Below are positions 36,001 to 47,486 of a DNA stretch of 64,000 nucleotides, piece after piece (position 1 is the first letter of the stretch; each line of letters starts with the position of its first letter). A program made the position numbers and the translations under genes. A model generated the notes under the pieces. That model searched no databases. It had not been told where the DNA came from and saw only the letters and a program-made list of their open reading frames with translations. The stretch is from Lathyrus oleraceus (Eukaryota; Streptophyta; Magnoliopsida; Fabales; Fabaceae). Location: the NCBI RefSeq assembly GCF_024323335.1, contig NC_066581.1, positions 459,069,197-459,133,196 of the forward strand, given 5' to 3'.

Positions 36001-37379
36001 ATTATCATGTGGAGTCCATGTGGCTGTTTGAGTTTTATTTGTTAATGAACATGAGAAGAATGCCCTTGCCCTGCTGTTTGTGAGCTCTTGTTGGGTTTCA
36101 GTTTGAATTGATTGCATGAAGTCACATGATACCATTGCTGCTAAATCCATGCTGTTGCTAAAATTCTGCTGCAATTTTGAAACATGAATGTGTGCCTGCT
36201 ATGCTGTTATGTGCTATTGTTTTGAAACATGATGATGATGAATACCATGCTGTCATTTGTTTTGGTTTGTTGTTTGAATGATGATGATGAACACCATTGC
36301 TACATGTTGCTGTTGGTTTTAATTGATGATGAAACATGATGATGAATACCAATGCTGTTAAAGCCTGCTACTGTTTTGGACCCTACCACGCCCAAAAAAT
36401 TTCATGATTATGTTATTTTGCTGATGGCCATATGCTGGTTTTGTTTTTGTTCATGTCCATGAATGATGATGTTTGAAAATACCATGAACCCTGCTTGCTA
36501 AAATCCTGCTGCAGTTTAAAAAAAATGAATGTTGCTGTTGTTTGGTTGTTCTTTGGATGATGATATTGGTTGTATGCTGTTGTTGGTTGATGATACATGG
36601 ATTTGATTGCTGTTGTATGCTGGTCGAGCTTGTTGTCTTGCTGTTCTTGCAATGCCATGTATGTTAGAAACCCTAAGGGTTTATGTGAAAAAACCAGAAT
36701 TTTGCTTTTAGCCGTGAGCACTGTTCCATTGGTTCCATCCAATGAGAACATTTCATTTTGTTTGCCAATGCTGTGTCGTTTCAATTAGTGAGACAGGAAA
36801 TTACAGCATTGCCACCCGTTGACTTGTGTTTGACCATTGATCATGCTATGTATTTCATGCTTTGTTCATTTATTCATCAAACTTCAACAATTCATTTCTT
36901 GCTCATTTTAATTCCAAAAATTATGAAATTTCTTGCATAATGCTCACAAAGATGTCTACTATTTTATGGTGAATTTTAATTAATTTTCCATTGGCTGGTT
37001 TTTAATTGATAATTATTTTCTTGACATGTATGCATAAATGATACATTGTGCCATTCTCTTTGTGAAATTGTCATATTGCATCCAATGAGCTTGAAATTTT
37101 TTGTGGTGAAACTAGACACCTTGACCTCCATTTCCATGTCAAGTTTGTGCATTTATCATTTGTGGATTGATAGTTATGATTTTTTGAAGTCATGTGTTAC
37201 AATTGTTGCTATACCATGATCATGCATTTTCCCTAATTTTGTTCACATGCTTCCTCTTATCCAAATGACCCCAAATTTTGCATGAATGATCCCTTGTATG
37301 TCTAATTGATATATGAATTTTCTTGGAATTTATCTTGCTGTTTTCCATTTGATTGAGAATTTTCTTCCATACTTAGTCA

Positions 37380-37910
37380 TTTGTTGACTTTTTGTGCTAT
37401 GCCTTGCCAAATCTTTTGTGAAATCCTCAAATCTTATTGTATGATCATGAAATTCCATATGTGATAACTAGACTCTTTTAGCTTTGCATTGGTGTTAATC
37501 TCGCTCATTTCTCTTCTGTTTTCAAATTGATATGATTTTTTGAAGTTGACCTATGCTTGTTGACTTTCACCATGCTTACTTGAATTTGGTTTGACTTCAT
37601 GATTTTATTTGACTGCCTTCCTCTCATCCAAATGCATTGAAATTTTACATGTATACCATGTTAGATGTTAGGATTGAGTGTGATTTATCTCATGATTTTT
37701 GAAAATGTTTGAGTTGACTTTTGAATGAAGTCTTTGCTGTTGACTTTTGTATGCTTCTCTTGCCATGCTTTGCATCCTTTTGCATATGAATTGACCTTGA
37801 TGCATGATATAAGTTTGAATCCAATTGTGTTTGCTTCCTACATGATTGAGTTTGACTTTGATTGAATAGTGCTTGCTGCCTTGACTTTTTTCTTTCATCT
37901 TTGACCCTAG
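37380..37910 (+). promoter_or_regulatory. Cluster of TTGAC (W-box core) motifs in the LTR
   Basis: About eleven TTGAC cores, several as GTTGACTTT, occur in 530 bases. TTGAC[C/T] is the WRKY factor W-box core. The copy in the 3' LTR lies at about 59319-59850. Regulation by stress-type WRKY factors is inference. Confidence 0.5.
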
Positions 37911-38859
37911 GCTAGTCCTAGTGGTCTTCTAAGCTTATGTTGAGTTCATCTGTTTCAGGTTAAGCACCAATGCTTTGAGGATCATTCTAATGTGCTTGAG
38001 TTGAATTGTTTATATTGTGCTAACCTTTGTTTTGTAGGTTGACTCACATGCTTGAGTCTTTGTGCCTTGCACAATTGGTCCCTCTGTGTGACCATTGGTT
38101 CATTATCTTTTGATTTTGACTGTTAACTTGTTTACTAATGAGTCTGACTTTTGCAGGTGCTTTAGTTGCTTAAGTTCTTTGAACTTACTTGCTTGCTTTG
38201 CTTTTTAGCATTTGTTTTGAGGTATAATTACTTCTTCTTCATGTAGTCTGGAGACCCGGTCTGTTATTTGACCGGGCAAACTGTCTGAAGTCCTCCTTAA
38301 GAGGCAATGCCTGTGTTTGTTTATATTTGTCCCAAGCAGGAAAAGTCCTTCAAGTAAGGCAATTGGTGGAAGGTAGGGATAAGCAATCTATCCCCCACTA
38401 TTCAGTGTGTTCTCTCTTTGCTCCCATTTCATGGTTGAAGCAATGAGATAAATACCCAAGATCTAATCGAGTCAATAATGTGGAGAGAGTTCCTACTTTC
38501 TGAACTCCCACACTTTCTTTGATGCTCTCTCTGATTTGAGATAGAAGCAATGAGGCACACCCCTCATCTCCTTTTCATCTGCTTCACCTGAGCCCCTCAA
38601 TGGCCAGGTTAAGAGCGACACTTACCTATTACAGTGGACTGTTAAAGTCAAACCCTCTTGTGTGAGCCCCATTGTTTTGGCTATAGAGTGTGCTGTTTGT
38701 TATTCATGGATTGTTTGATTGCTTCATATGCACTTGTTTGCCTGTATGCTATGCATTTATCATCATCATCAATTGCCATTAATGCATGATCATCTCATCT
38801 GTTTTGTGATGCTATCATTGTTGTTTGCCCGTTGAGGACAATTGTAAGTCCATTGCTTT

Positions 38860-39490
38860 TGGCATTTGCTCCTGTGATATGGAAGGATAGAGTGTAAGAC
38901 CTCACTGGTCACTCATATCTTCTGTTATCTGTTTGTATGTGAGGATACAGTTATAAGTCCCTGTAAGTTGGCATCTGTTATCCTGTGATCATAATTTGAT
39001 CTGTTTGATTTGTATGTGAGGTTGCAGTTGTAAGTCCCTGTAAGTCGGCATCTGTTTTCCTGTGATCATAGTTTGTTTCATCTGTTTGTATGAGAGGTTG
39101 CAATTATAAGTCCCTGTAAGTTGGCATTTGCATTCCTGTGATCATGATTGTTGCTTTTGTTCTTGTATGTGAGGATCCATTGTAAGTCCCTGTGATGTGG
39201 CATTGGATTTCCTGTGAGCATACTGTGGAGTTAACCTAAGTCCAGATAGATTGGCAGTTGACTTCCCTGTTTCATTTTCTTCTGAGGAGATCGGTGTAAG
39301 ACCATTGAGTGGCATCTGATATCCCGTTCTGTTTTAGGAGACTGGTGTAAATCCATCTATTGGTATCCGGTATCCGCTTTTATTTCTTTGCCTGTGGAGA
39401 TCGTGTAAGTCCATTGAGTGGCTTCTGATATCCCATTTTGTTTTAGGAGATTGGTATAAGACCATTGATTGGCATCCGATATCCGTCTTT
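38860..39490 (+). repeat. Degenerate tandem repeat with GTAAGTCC units in the LTR
   Basis: Successive units of about 75-85 bases carry GTGAGG, a GTAAGTCC core, GGCATCTG and a closing CCTGTGATCAT or ATCCCG. At least eight diverged units are visible. The same array is at 60800-61432, and a single related unit is visible at the end of the older minus LTR near 28075-28110. Confidence 0.75.
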
Positions 39491-40513
39491 CTTTGCTTGT
39501 TTTTTATTAATTTGCTATTCCAAAGGACACACTTGAATCATCTGCTATATGATTTCAAGAAGTGAACCTTCTAAGAAGTTTTACTATCCATCCCTCATCC
39601 ATTCATCATTCATTACGTCTTAGAACCTTTTCACACTATACCTTTTAAATTTTGACATAAGTGTTGTGCAAACATCTTCATGTTTTCTAACTAAAAACCT
39701 GGACTCAAGTCCTTGACTTTTTTCAAACTCCATTTTCATAATACTCATCTGAATTGATCTTAATTATACTTTGACTCCATTTTCATAATCATAATCAGTA
39801 ATGCCATCCATTCACTTGTTTTGGCTTTGTCCATTAATCTTTTCATACATGAGCTATAGGTTTGATTTATCTTAGTGGTTGATGTTAATCTCACCTTCTG
39901 TCTTTAGTGATTGAATCGTAAGCCTTCCTTGCCTATTATAGGGTTAACCCCTCCTTGGCAAGTTGAAGCTGTTCTCACATGGTGGACGTTGTTGTTTGTA
40001 TAAGGTTGAGTTTTCTCCCGTGGATAACGTAAGACCTAGGGTTTGTGTTTAAAATTGAACCTAACCCACTTTGGAAATCTTTTAGCCGAACTACGGCGTT
40101 CTGATCCTTACCTTTGATGGAAGGTACGTAGGCAACGGGTTCATCCGTTCGAACCCAATACCCAATATAATAAAAATTGTATATTCTTTTCTCACAATCC
40201 CAATCATGTTTGCACAATCTTTATGTCATAACAAATAACAATATTTTACAACAAGTGTGAAAAGGGCTCCCTAGGAGTACCTAGGACGTAGTGGGTGCCT
40301 AACACCTTCCCATTGCGTAATTTACCCCTTACCCAGACTCTCTGATCTTTTTATTAGTTTTCTACGTGTAAAACTTCTTAGGCTTTTGTTCGCTTTTTAG
40401 CCAATCCTTTGGATAAATAAAAGTGCGGTGGCGACTCGAAAATTTCAACGTATCTCTTAGCTTATGATTTAATCGATAGATCATATAGCGACGAATACAC
40501 CGTCACAGAAAAG

Positions 40514-40531
40514 TGGCGACTCTGCTGGGGA
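40514..40531 (+). promoter_or_regulatory. Primer binding site, tRNA-Arg type
   Basis: TGGCGACTCTGCTGGGGA begins 6 bases after the LTR end. Legume Ogre elements are described as using tRNA-Arg as minus-strand primer, and this sequence matches my recollection of that site. Confidence 0.88.
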
Positions 40532-41523
40532 TCCTCACCAGAATCCCTGGTGGTATTGCTTACTTTTCACCCTTGTTGTGCTATATTGTTATTCTTTATC
40601 TGACATATTTTTGTACAATTTGGGATAACTGTATTGATTGTAATGTGTGAATTGCTTGATATACATTTGCTGTTTGCTTTGGTGATCTGTGAGATGAGTT
40701 CTATACCCGAACTCGAGTGCACTCTAGGATAGGAGAATGGCATAGTCTTGTCGACTGGTGTGGAGTAGTCCTTAGCCAGTTGACTTGCGAGTCCATTCAC
40801 TTGGTGGAGGTCATGTTGAACTAATAATGTCACACAAGTTATTTGTGGTTAGGCATTATTCTTTCAATCATGTTCCGCAGAAGCCAAGGACCTTAGTTTA
40901 CCAACCCCTCTTGGCCTATTTTTAGGACCGTAGTGCGGAGGTCGTTCAGATGTCAGTTCTGATACGATTGTCACGCGATACTACACTCATAAGAGTTTCT
41001 CTTGAGAATATTCTTGGAATACGAGTATTCGTTCCTCCGATAATATTCGAAAGATGGAACGATGATTATGGGAACCTCTGATAGAACATGTCTGGCAGGT
41101 TTAAACCCTAGTACACTCCCTTTGGGTGGTTCTTAACCGAGACTCCATGCTCGTGACTCTCAACAAACCCGTGATTCGTGGTAGAGTCGTTCAAACATTG
41201 TTAATATCAATGGATCCCGGATCAGGTGTAAAACCTAAAATCCACCAAAGCGGCTGGTTGATATTAGGAATGTTTGAACCGGTTCATGTACCGTTAATAT
41301 CAATGGAACTTGGGTGTCGATAAGGTGAAAACCTAAATCCACCAAAATGGATGATTGATATTAGGGATACATAGAGCTTTCCCACGACCTTTGTTTGGTG
41401 TGCTTTGCTTGATCCTTGAGTGTGTTTGTTGCATTCATGCATTCACGCATTCATCCGCATTCATGTCATCAAAAGAGAAAATTTTCAAGGAATTTAAAGG
41501 GTTGATTTGCAAAATTTTCAGAC
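40532..41523 (+). other. Ogre leader with twin long hairpins
   Basis: Non-coding leader of about 1 kb between the primer site and ORF1. Two successive hairpin units occupy 41189-41279 and about 41286-41370. A possible splice acceptor (TTGCAAAATTTTCAG) ends 2 bases before the ORF1 start codon. Short ORFs here show no conserved features. Confidence 0.6.
41189..41370 (+). repeat. Tandem pair of long leader hairpins
   Basis: The first hairpin pairs GTTCAAACATT (41189-41199) with AATGTTTGAAC (41269-41279) and TAATATCAA (41202-41210) with TTGATATTA (41258-41266), with a 2x2 internal loop. The second pairs TAATATCAAT with ATTGATATTA and ATGTA with TACAT. Both loops contain AAAACCTAAA and ATCCACCAAA. 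A related loop sequence occurs in the diverged LTR at about 26080-26150. Confidence 0.78.
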
Positions 41524-42973
41524 ATGGAAAGACCGAAAAGGCATACAAAGAAGTACAGCTTTAAGCAGCCCGATGTAAAAGAGTTAAGGAATCTGACATC
41601 GTATGTATTAGATCCCTTGGGTTTCAAGGCTCGATATGGGAAGCTTCTGCCGTTGCTGACTACTCAAGTGGATGAGGGATTGATGAGCACTCTTGCTCAG
41701 TTCTATGATCCGCTCTATCATTGCTTCTTATTTCCGGACTTCCAGTTGTTGCCAACTTTGGAAGAATACTCTCACCTTATTGGGATTCCTATTCTGGATC
41801 AAGTGCCGTTCAGTGGCTTAGAGAGTATTCCATCTGCTCGAGAGATTTCCAGCTTGTTGCACATAGATGAAGATCTGATTAGAGCTAATCTGACTACCAA
41901 AGGCGGAATTCAGGGTTTTCCTTCCGAGTTCCTCATTGCTCAAGCCACTTTCTATGGGAAGGCCATGAGTGAGGATGCCTTTGAGGCTCTGTTCGTATTG
42001 CTTATCTATGGATTGGTGCTGTTTCCCAACTTTGACAAGTTCGTCGACATGAACGCCATTAGGATCTTTTCAGTTCTTAATCCAGTTCCGACCTTGTTGG
42101 GTGATGCATATGTCTCCATGCATCTGAGGAATATGAAGAATGGAGGAGTCATTGTCTGCTGTTTACCCCTGCTGTACAAGTGGTTTATTTCGCACTTGCC
42201 GCAGACAGTTGCTTTCAAGGAGAACAAGGGATGTCTACGGTGGTCTCAGAGACTCATGTCTCTCACCAATGATGATATCACCTGGTATGATCGCGTGTAT
42301 GATACCGTTCAGATCATTAATTCTTGTGGTGAATTCCCTAATGTGCCTCTTCTTGGTACATGTGGTGGGATTACCTACAACCCTACGCTTGCACGTCGTC
42401 AGCTTGGGTTCCCCCTAAAGGATAAACCCCATAACATTCTGTTAGAAGGTGTTTTTCTTTCAGGAGGGTAAAGATCCCCAAGGCCTGAAAGCCAGATTTG
42501 TCCGCGCTTGGCGCAATATTCGCATGAAAAGTAGGAATGAATTGGGTCCAAAGAACTGCATTGCTTTGGAGCCATACACCTCTTGGGTCAGACAGAGGGC
42601 TGCTACCTACCTGATGCCATATGATCATCCGAGACCTACACTGTTGGATGTGGCTGGGCCTTCAACCCTCCCTACCCAACGTGTAGAGGAGTTGAGAGAA
42701 GAAGACCTTTCGCGTGCCTGGATCCGCGAGAGAGAGGAATTGCTGCAGCAGCTCAAGGAGAAAGATGATATGATTGAATTTCTCGAGCACCGAGTGATCG
42801 ACGATCCGAACGACACTTGGACTTCTCTGCTTCCTCAGTCTTCCAAATTTTGGAAAAGGAAGTATGATCAACTTGCTAAGGAGAAGGCTGATATGGAGGC
42901 TGCCTATGAGAGAGAGATCAAGAAGTTGTGCACTTCTCGTCTTCCAGCATCCCGAGCTGTTAGGGATCCATAG
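41524..42973 (+). pseudogene. Ogre ORF1 (DUF7745-like protein) with one frame change
   Basis: ORF1 is the extra gene that lies before gag in Ogre elements; its function is unknown. The first frame, 41524-42471, carries the conserved QFYDPLYHCFLFPDFQLLPTLEEYSHLIGIP segment (about residues 59-90) and LYKWFISHLP near residue 220. The second frame, open from 42449 to 42973, carries KDPQGLKARFVRAWRNI and a charged helical region (REREELLQQLKEKDDMIEFLEHR) likely to form a coiled coil, ending ASRAVRDP. The frame changes by one base within GTTTTTCTTTCAG near 42451-42466. This could be a real mutation, an assembly error in a T run, or an unrecognised splice. The DUF assignment is from memory of the family. 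Confidence 0.85.
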
Positions 42974-43269
42974 GATGTCATTTACCTTTTCTCTTTGTAA
43001 TATTTAAAAGAATGCTGTACTTCTTTATCTTAGTATTTTGAATGAAATATTTTCCATGAGCAATCAAAATGGTTTAAATATTCGAAATATTGCAAATGAA
43101 CACCCTAAGGATTCCTTGAAAACAAAGCATTTGCACAAGCATTTCATGCATCATTCTTGCATAAACAGGTACCCATTTTTCTGGTCTTCTGGTTCTAACC
43201 CTGCTCTTCATTTATTTTGAAGACAAGCTGACTCACCGGTATTATACAAGGGTCAACTCAGCAAGGATT

Positions 43270-46200
43270 ATGGAGCAATTAGAACAAGAGAACCAGAGTC
43301 TGAGAGATGAAGTCGCCAGACTTGGCGCATTGATGGAGCAACTTCTTGCTGCTCAGAATCAGCCTGCTCCTCAGCCAGCAACTCCCGTTCAGCGGACAGT
43401 CATATCAGAAATAGCTACTTCATCGGTGCCTGTCAGTGCCCATCAGCCAAATGCCATGCCTCCCGGTTTTCCTTGGGGGATGCCTCCCGGCTTTATGCCC
43501 GATCTGCCAGCTCCAACCTTCGTTCAAATGCCGGCATCTAGCCCGGTCCCTATTCCTGTTCCTCCTGTCGTGCATACCATGCCGAGGGTAGACGACACCA
43601 TTTATCACTCTGAGGCTTCTGAGGGCTCAGATGTACATGAGAAAATGGATGCAATGAACGATCAATTCCTCGAGCTGAGAAAGGAATTGAGAACTCTTAG
43701 AGGCAAAGATCTCTTCGGCAAGTCAGCAGCCGAACTTTGTCTAGTTCCCGGTGTGAAAATACCAGTTAAGTTCAAGGTCCCAGACTTTGAAAAGTATAAA
43801 GGGAACACTTGTCCTTTGGCACACTTGGTTATGTATGCCAGAAAGATGTCCACGCAGACAGACAACGATCAACTCCTGATCCACTACTTTCAAGACAGCT
43901 TGTCTGGTGCTGCTCTCCGTTGGTACATGAGTCTGGACAGTGCCAACATCCGCTCTTTCAATGATCTTGGCGAAGCTTTCGTCAAACAATATAAATACAA
44001 CGTTGACATGGCGCCTGACAGAGATCAACTCAGGTCTATGTCACAAAAGGACAAAGAGACGTTCAAGGAGTACGCCCAGAGATGGCGTGAGCTGGCAGCT
44101 CAGATCACTCCACCATTAGAAGAAAAAGAGATGACCAAGATCTTTCTGAAGACTCTTGGGTCATTTTACTATGAGAGAATGGTGGCCAGCGCTCCCTCTG
44201 ATTTCACCGAGATGGTGAATATGGGGATGCGTCTTGAAGAAGGTGTCCGTGAAGGACGGTTAGCTAAAGATGATGGTTCTTCCTCTAAGCGGTATGGAGC
44301 GTTTAAGAGGAAAGAAGGTGAAGCGCATGCTGTGCAGTCTCAGCCAAAACATCGAAGACCCTCTGTTCAGAGGAAGCCTGCACATCATTCCAGACATCAG
44401 CATCAGGTGGCTAGTGTGGCACCTGTATTCAAGGATAATGCTCAGCAGTATCAGCATCAGCAGCAATATCCACAACCGCAATATCAACAGCAACAGCAAC
44501 GTCCACAGCAACAGGCTTACCAGCCTCGTGGAAGTACAACCAATCAAGCAAATGTGAACTATGATAGGAAGAAGGTCAGCTTCGACCCGATTCCGATGAC
44601 ATATACAGAGCTTTATCCCTCCTTGTTGGAGAGGAAGTTGGTTTCGCCCAGGGATCCTCCTGCAATTCCTGCCAATCCGCAATGGTGGTACAAACCAGAC
44701 CAGCATTGTGTCTACCATTCCGGTGCTCCGGGCCACAACGTTGAGAACTGTTTCCCGCTGAAGAATAAGGTTCAAGACCTCATGAGAAGCGGAATTCTGA
44801 GTTTTGAAGACTCCAACCCTAATGTTACCAGGAACCCATTGCCTTCGCATGGGAAATCTGTGAATATGATCCAGGAAGACCTTGGGAAGTACAAGGTGAA
44901 ATATGTCAGTCATATCCGGCAGTCATTGGTTGATTTACATAAAATGCTGTGTCAGCACAGCTATTCGAAGCATAACCATGACCAGTGCCGCGTCTGTTCT
45001 ATTAACCGCTTGGGTTGTGATCAGGTTCGCCGAGAACTGCAGATATTGTTGAATGAGGGTACCATTGAGATTCTCCAGAATCGCAATGTTGATGTTGTTG
45101 AGCCCGAAGTGAGTGTCATCTCCCCGGTGTTCAAATTGCCAGAGCCCGTTGTTATTCGTTATAATAGCAACAAGCCCAAAGCTTCGCCTTCTCTGATTAT
45201 CAAACCGGCAGGCCCTGTGCCTTATTCATCTGATAAAGCTGTACCTTTCAGATACAATCCTGTTGCTGTCCAGGATGGGGTTGAGGTGCCTCTGCCTTCA
45301 ACTTCTGTGACCACTATTGCTGATGTTAGTGGATTGACTCGGAGCGGTCGTGTGTTTTCTGCACCTGCCAAAGCTCCTGCTGTTTCTTCTGAATCTGTTG
45401 AGCGCCCTGTAGGGAATGCTGTGAATGTTCAGAATCCGGCACTTGATGTTGCCAAACCCTCCTCGTCTGTACAAAAGACTCCTGTTTCTTCAGGTGGCCC
45501 GAGTGGCATTGTTGATGAAGAATCTGATGAGATGCTGAGGCTCATCAGAAAGAGCGAGTATAATATTGTAGACCAGCTTCTACACACGCCCTCCAAGATT
45601 TCTATTCTTTCTCTATTGCTGAATTCAGAACCCCATAGGGAGTCTCTGCAGAAAGTCTTGGACTTGGCGTACGTTGATCATGACGTTACCTTGGAACAAT
45701 TTGATAGCATCGTTGCAAACATTACCGCTTGCAACACTCTGAGCTTTTGTGACGCTGATCTCCCTGAGGAGGGAAGAGACCACAACATGGCTTTACATAT
45801 CTCTATGAATTGCAAATCTGATGCAATGTCCAATGTGCTGGTGGACACTGGATCGTCCCTTAATGTATTGCCAAAATCCACACTCTCACGATTGTCGTAT
45901 CAAGGACCTCCTATGAGGCAGAGTGGGGTTGTTGTTAAAGCTTTTGATGGGTCGCGTAAGACCGTGATTGGGGAAGTTGACCTCCCAATCAAGATTGGAC
46001 CAAGTGATTTCCAGATCACTTTTCAAGTAATGGATATCCACCCATCATACAGCTGTCTCTTGGGCAGACCATGGATTCACGAGGCTGGCGCCGTGACATC
46101 CACCCTACACCAAAAGTTGAAGTTTGTGAAAAACAAGAAATTGGTTGTAGTAGGGGGAGAAAAGGCTCTCCTGGTCAGTAATTTGTCTTCTTTCTCGTAT

Positions 46201-46584
46201 ATTGATGCAGAGGATGAAGTTGGAACTCAGTTTCAAGCTTTATCTATTGATAAACCAATCGAGAAGAAGTCTCCTTCATTCACTTCCTACCGTGATGCAA
46301 AGCTAGCCATTGAATGTGGTGCAGTTGCTGGATTAGGGAAAGTGCTTGAACTTGAAGATAATCGATCCCGGGCTGGCATTGGCTTTGGTTCTGGGGCATT
46401 CAATGAGCAAGGTCTGTTCACCAGTGGAGGATTCATCCATGCTGATCAACCTGCAGAAGAGGAAGCTGCTGCTATCATTGAAGAAGAAGATGCAGAAGAC
46501 TTGAACAATTTTGTTATACCTGGTGGTGTCTGCCACAATTGGGTCGCTGTGGATGTTCCTACAGTTATCCATAGATCAGAGTAA
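43270..46584 (+). CDS. Ogre Gag-protease polyprotein
   Basis: A single open frame of 1104 codons. It starts with a short coiled coil (MEQLEQENQSLRDEVARL) and a proline-rich stretch. The capsid-type retrotransposon gag domain spans about residues 170-335 (LRWYMSLDSANIRSF, YAQRWRELAAQI), followed by a basic and then Q-rich segment. A zinc-knuckle variant, C-X2-H-X5-H-X4-C (CVYHSGAPGHNVENC), lies near residue 480. The aspartic protease has VDTGSSLNVLP near residue 858 and CLLGRPWIH further on. A G-patch-like stretch (GLGKVLELEDN, then AGIGFG) is near residue 1020, a known feature of this lineage. Gag assembles particles and protease processes the polyprotein. Most of the C-terminal codons would be fused to pol after splicing; the last complete codon and stop lie across the intron start. 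Confidence 0.94.
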   Translation: MEQLEQENQSLRDEVARLGALMEQLLAAQNQPAPQPATPVQRTVISEIATSSVPVSAHQPNAMPPGFPWGMPPGFMPDLPAPTFVQMPASSPVPIPVPPVVHTMPRVDDTIYHSEASEGSDVHEKMDAMNDQFLELRKELRTLRGKDLFGKSAAELCLVPGVKIPVKFKVPDFEKYKGNTCPLAHLVMYARKMSTQTDNDQLLIHYFQDSLSGAALRWYMSLDSANIRSFNDLGEAFVKQYKYNVDMAPDRDQLRSMSQKDKETFKEYAQRWRELAAQITPPLEEKEMTKIFLKTLGSFYYERMVASAPSDFTEMVNMGMRLEEGVREGRLAKDDGSSSKRYGAFKRKEGEAHAVQSQPKHRRPSVQRKPAHHSRHQHQVASVAPVFKDNAQQYQHQQQYPQPQYQQQQQRPQQQAYQPRGSTTNQANVNYDRKKVSFDPIPMTYTELYPSLLERKLVSPRDPPAIPANPQWWYKPDQHCVYHSGAPGHNVENCFPLKNKVQDLMRSGILSFEDSNPNVTRNPLPSHGKSVNMIQEDLGKYKVKYVSHIRQSLVDLHKMLCQHSYSKHNHDQCRVCSINRLGCDQVRRELQILLNEGTIEILQNRNVDVVEPEVSVISPVFKLPEPVVIRYNSNKPKASPSLIIKPAGPVPYSSDKAVPFRYNPVAVQDGVEVPLPSTSVTTIADVSGLTRSGRVFSAPAKAPAVSSESVERPVGNAVNVQNPALDVAKPSSSVQKTPVSSGGPSGIVDEESDEMLRLIRKSEYNIVDQLLHTPSKISILSLLLNSEPHRESLQKVLDLAYVDHDVTLEQFDSIVANITACNTLSFCDADLPEEGRDHNMALHISMNCKSDAMSNVLVDTGSSLNVLPKSTLSRLSYQGPPMRQSGVVVKAFDGSRKTVIGEVDLPIKIGPSDFQITFQVMDIHPSYSCLLGRPWIHEAGAVTSTLHQKLKFVKNKKLVVVGGEKALLVSNLSSFSYIDAEDEVGTQFQALSIDKPIEKKSPSFTSYRDAKLAIECGAVAGLGKVLELEDNRSRAGIGFGSGAFNEQGLFTSGGFIHADQPAEEEAAAIIEEEDAEDLNNFVIPGGVCHNWVAVDVPTVIHRSE

Positions 46585-46859
46585 TTGTTCATTTTGTTTA
46601 AAACCCTTCTCCCATGCCAAAAGGAGAAGTGATGACATTGTTGGCAAAGCATATATACAATGATGTTTTCATTCAATTTTTGCATTGTCAAAACATTTGT
46701 TTTTCCTTTGTTTTCACTTTTTGCTTTTCTTTATGAAATCAGTGATCACAAAAAACCATAAAAACAAAAATAAAAGCTGTAAAAGCAACATTCTTTCATC
46801 TGCATAATGATTTGCTTGTTTAAATGCTGAAATTTTTCTTAACCAAAATCATTATGCAG
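46581..46859 (+). other. Ogre intron between protease and reverse transcriptase
   Basis: The donor GTAATT at 46581 overlaps the gag-pro stop region, and the acceptor ATTATGCAG ends at 46859 after a T-rich tract. Removing these 279 bases drops the stop and brings the protease frame into register with the pol frame that is open from 46860. Ogre elements are known for this regulated splice, which controls the ratio of Gag-Pro to Pol. Confidence 0.88.
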
Positions 46860-47486
46860 GTTGATCCTAAAACCCATTGAACATAATGATCCAACGCCAT
46901 CTCCCAATTTTGAATTCCCTGTATTTGAGACAGAGGAAGATGATGTTGAAGAGATTCCTGATGAGATCACCCGTCTCCTTGAGCACGAAGAGAAGATCAT
47001 TCAGCCGCATCTCGAAGACTTGGAAACAGTCAACTTGGGATCTGAAGATTGTGAGCGCCTGGTGAAGATTGGGGCACTTCTTGAAGGGTTTGTTAAAGAA
47101 GATTTGATCAGCTTGCTACGAGAATATTCAGATATCTTTGCTTGGTCCTATGAAGACATGCCGGGTTTAGATACAGATATTGTGCAACATTTCCTGCCTT
47201 TAAAGCCTGAGTGCGTGCCTGTGAAGCAGAAGCTCAGAAGAACTCATCCAGATATGGCAGTGAAGATCAAAGAGGAAGTTCAGAAGCAAATTGATGCGGG
47301 GTTTCTGGTGACTTCGACATATCCTCTATGGGTGGCCAATATTGTGCCTGTTCCTAAGAAGGACGGAAAAGTCCGTATGTGCGTTGATTACAGAGATTTG
47401 AATAAAGCTAGCCCAAAAGATGATTTTCCTCTACCACACATTGACATGTTGGTAGACAATACGCTAAATTCAAAGTCTTTTCCTTT
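46860..47486 (+). CDS. Ogre reverse transcriptase, N-terminal part
   Basis: Frame open to 47586, but homology ends near 47480. It contains a linker and the RT entry region: HPDMAVKIKEEVQKQIDAGFLV, then NIVPVPKKDGKVRMCVDYRDLNKASPKDDFPLPHID. There is no own start codon, as expected for a gene expressed by splicing onto gag-pro. The conserved sequence passes into another frame around TCTTTTCCTTTATGG (47476-47490), so RT is split by a small indel. Confidence 0.9.

Larger units (their letters stand above)
33062..40507 (+). repeat. 5' LTR of the Ogre element (7446 bp)
   Basis: It starts TGTAAGACCCC and ends CACCGTCACA, followed by the primer site. It includes a region rich in ATG, CTG and TTG triplets (35100-36700), a cluster of TTGAC motifs (37380-37910), and degenerate tandem units with GTAAGTCC (38860-39490). 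Comparison by eye with the 3' LTR shows about a dozen differences, nearly all one-base length changes. The many 60-120 codon ORFs inside recur in both LTRs and look spurious. Confidence 0.97.

Noticed and set aside
35249..36940. Many 60-120 codon ORFs in the Ogre LTR, repeated at 57190-58880
   Set aside because: They occur inside LTR low-complexity sequence, are duplicated only because the LTR is, and lack domain features.
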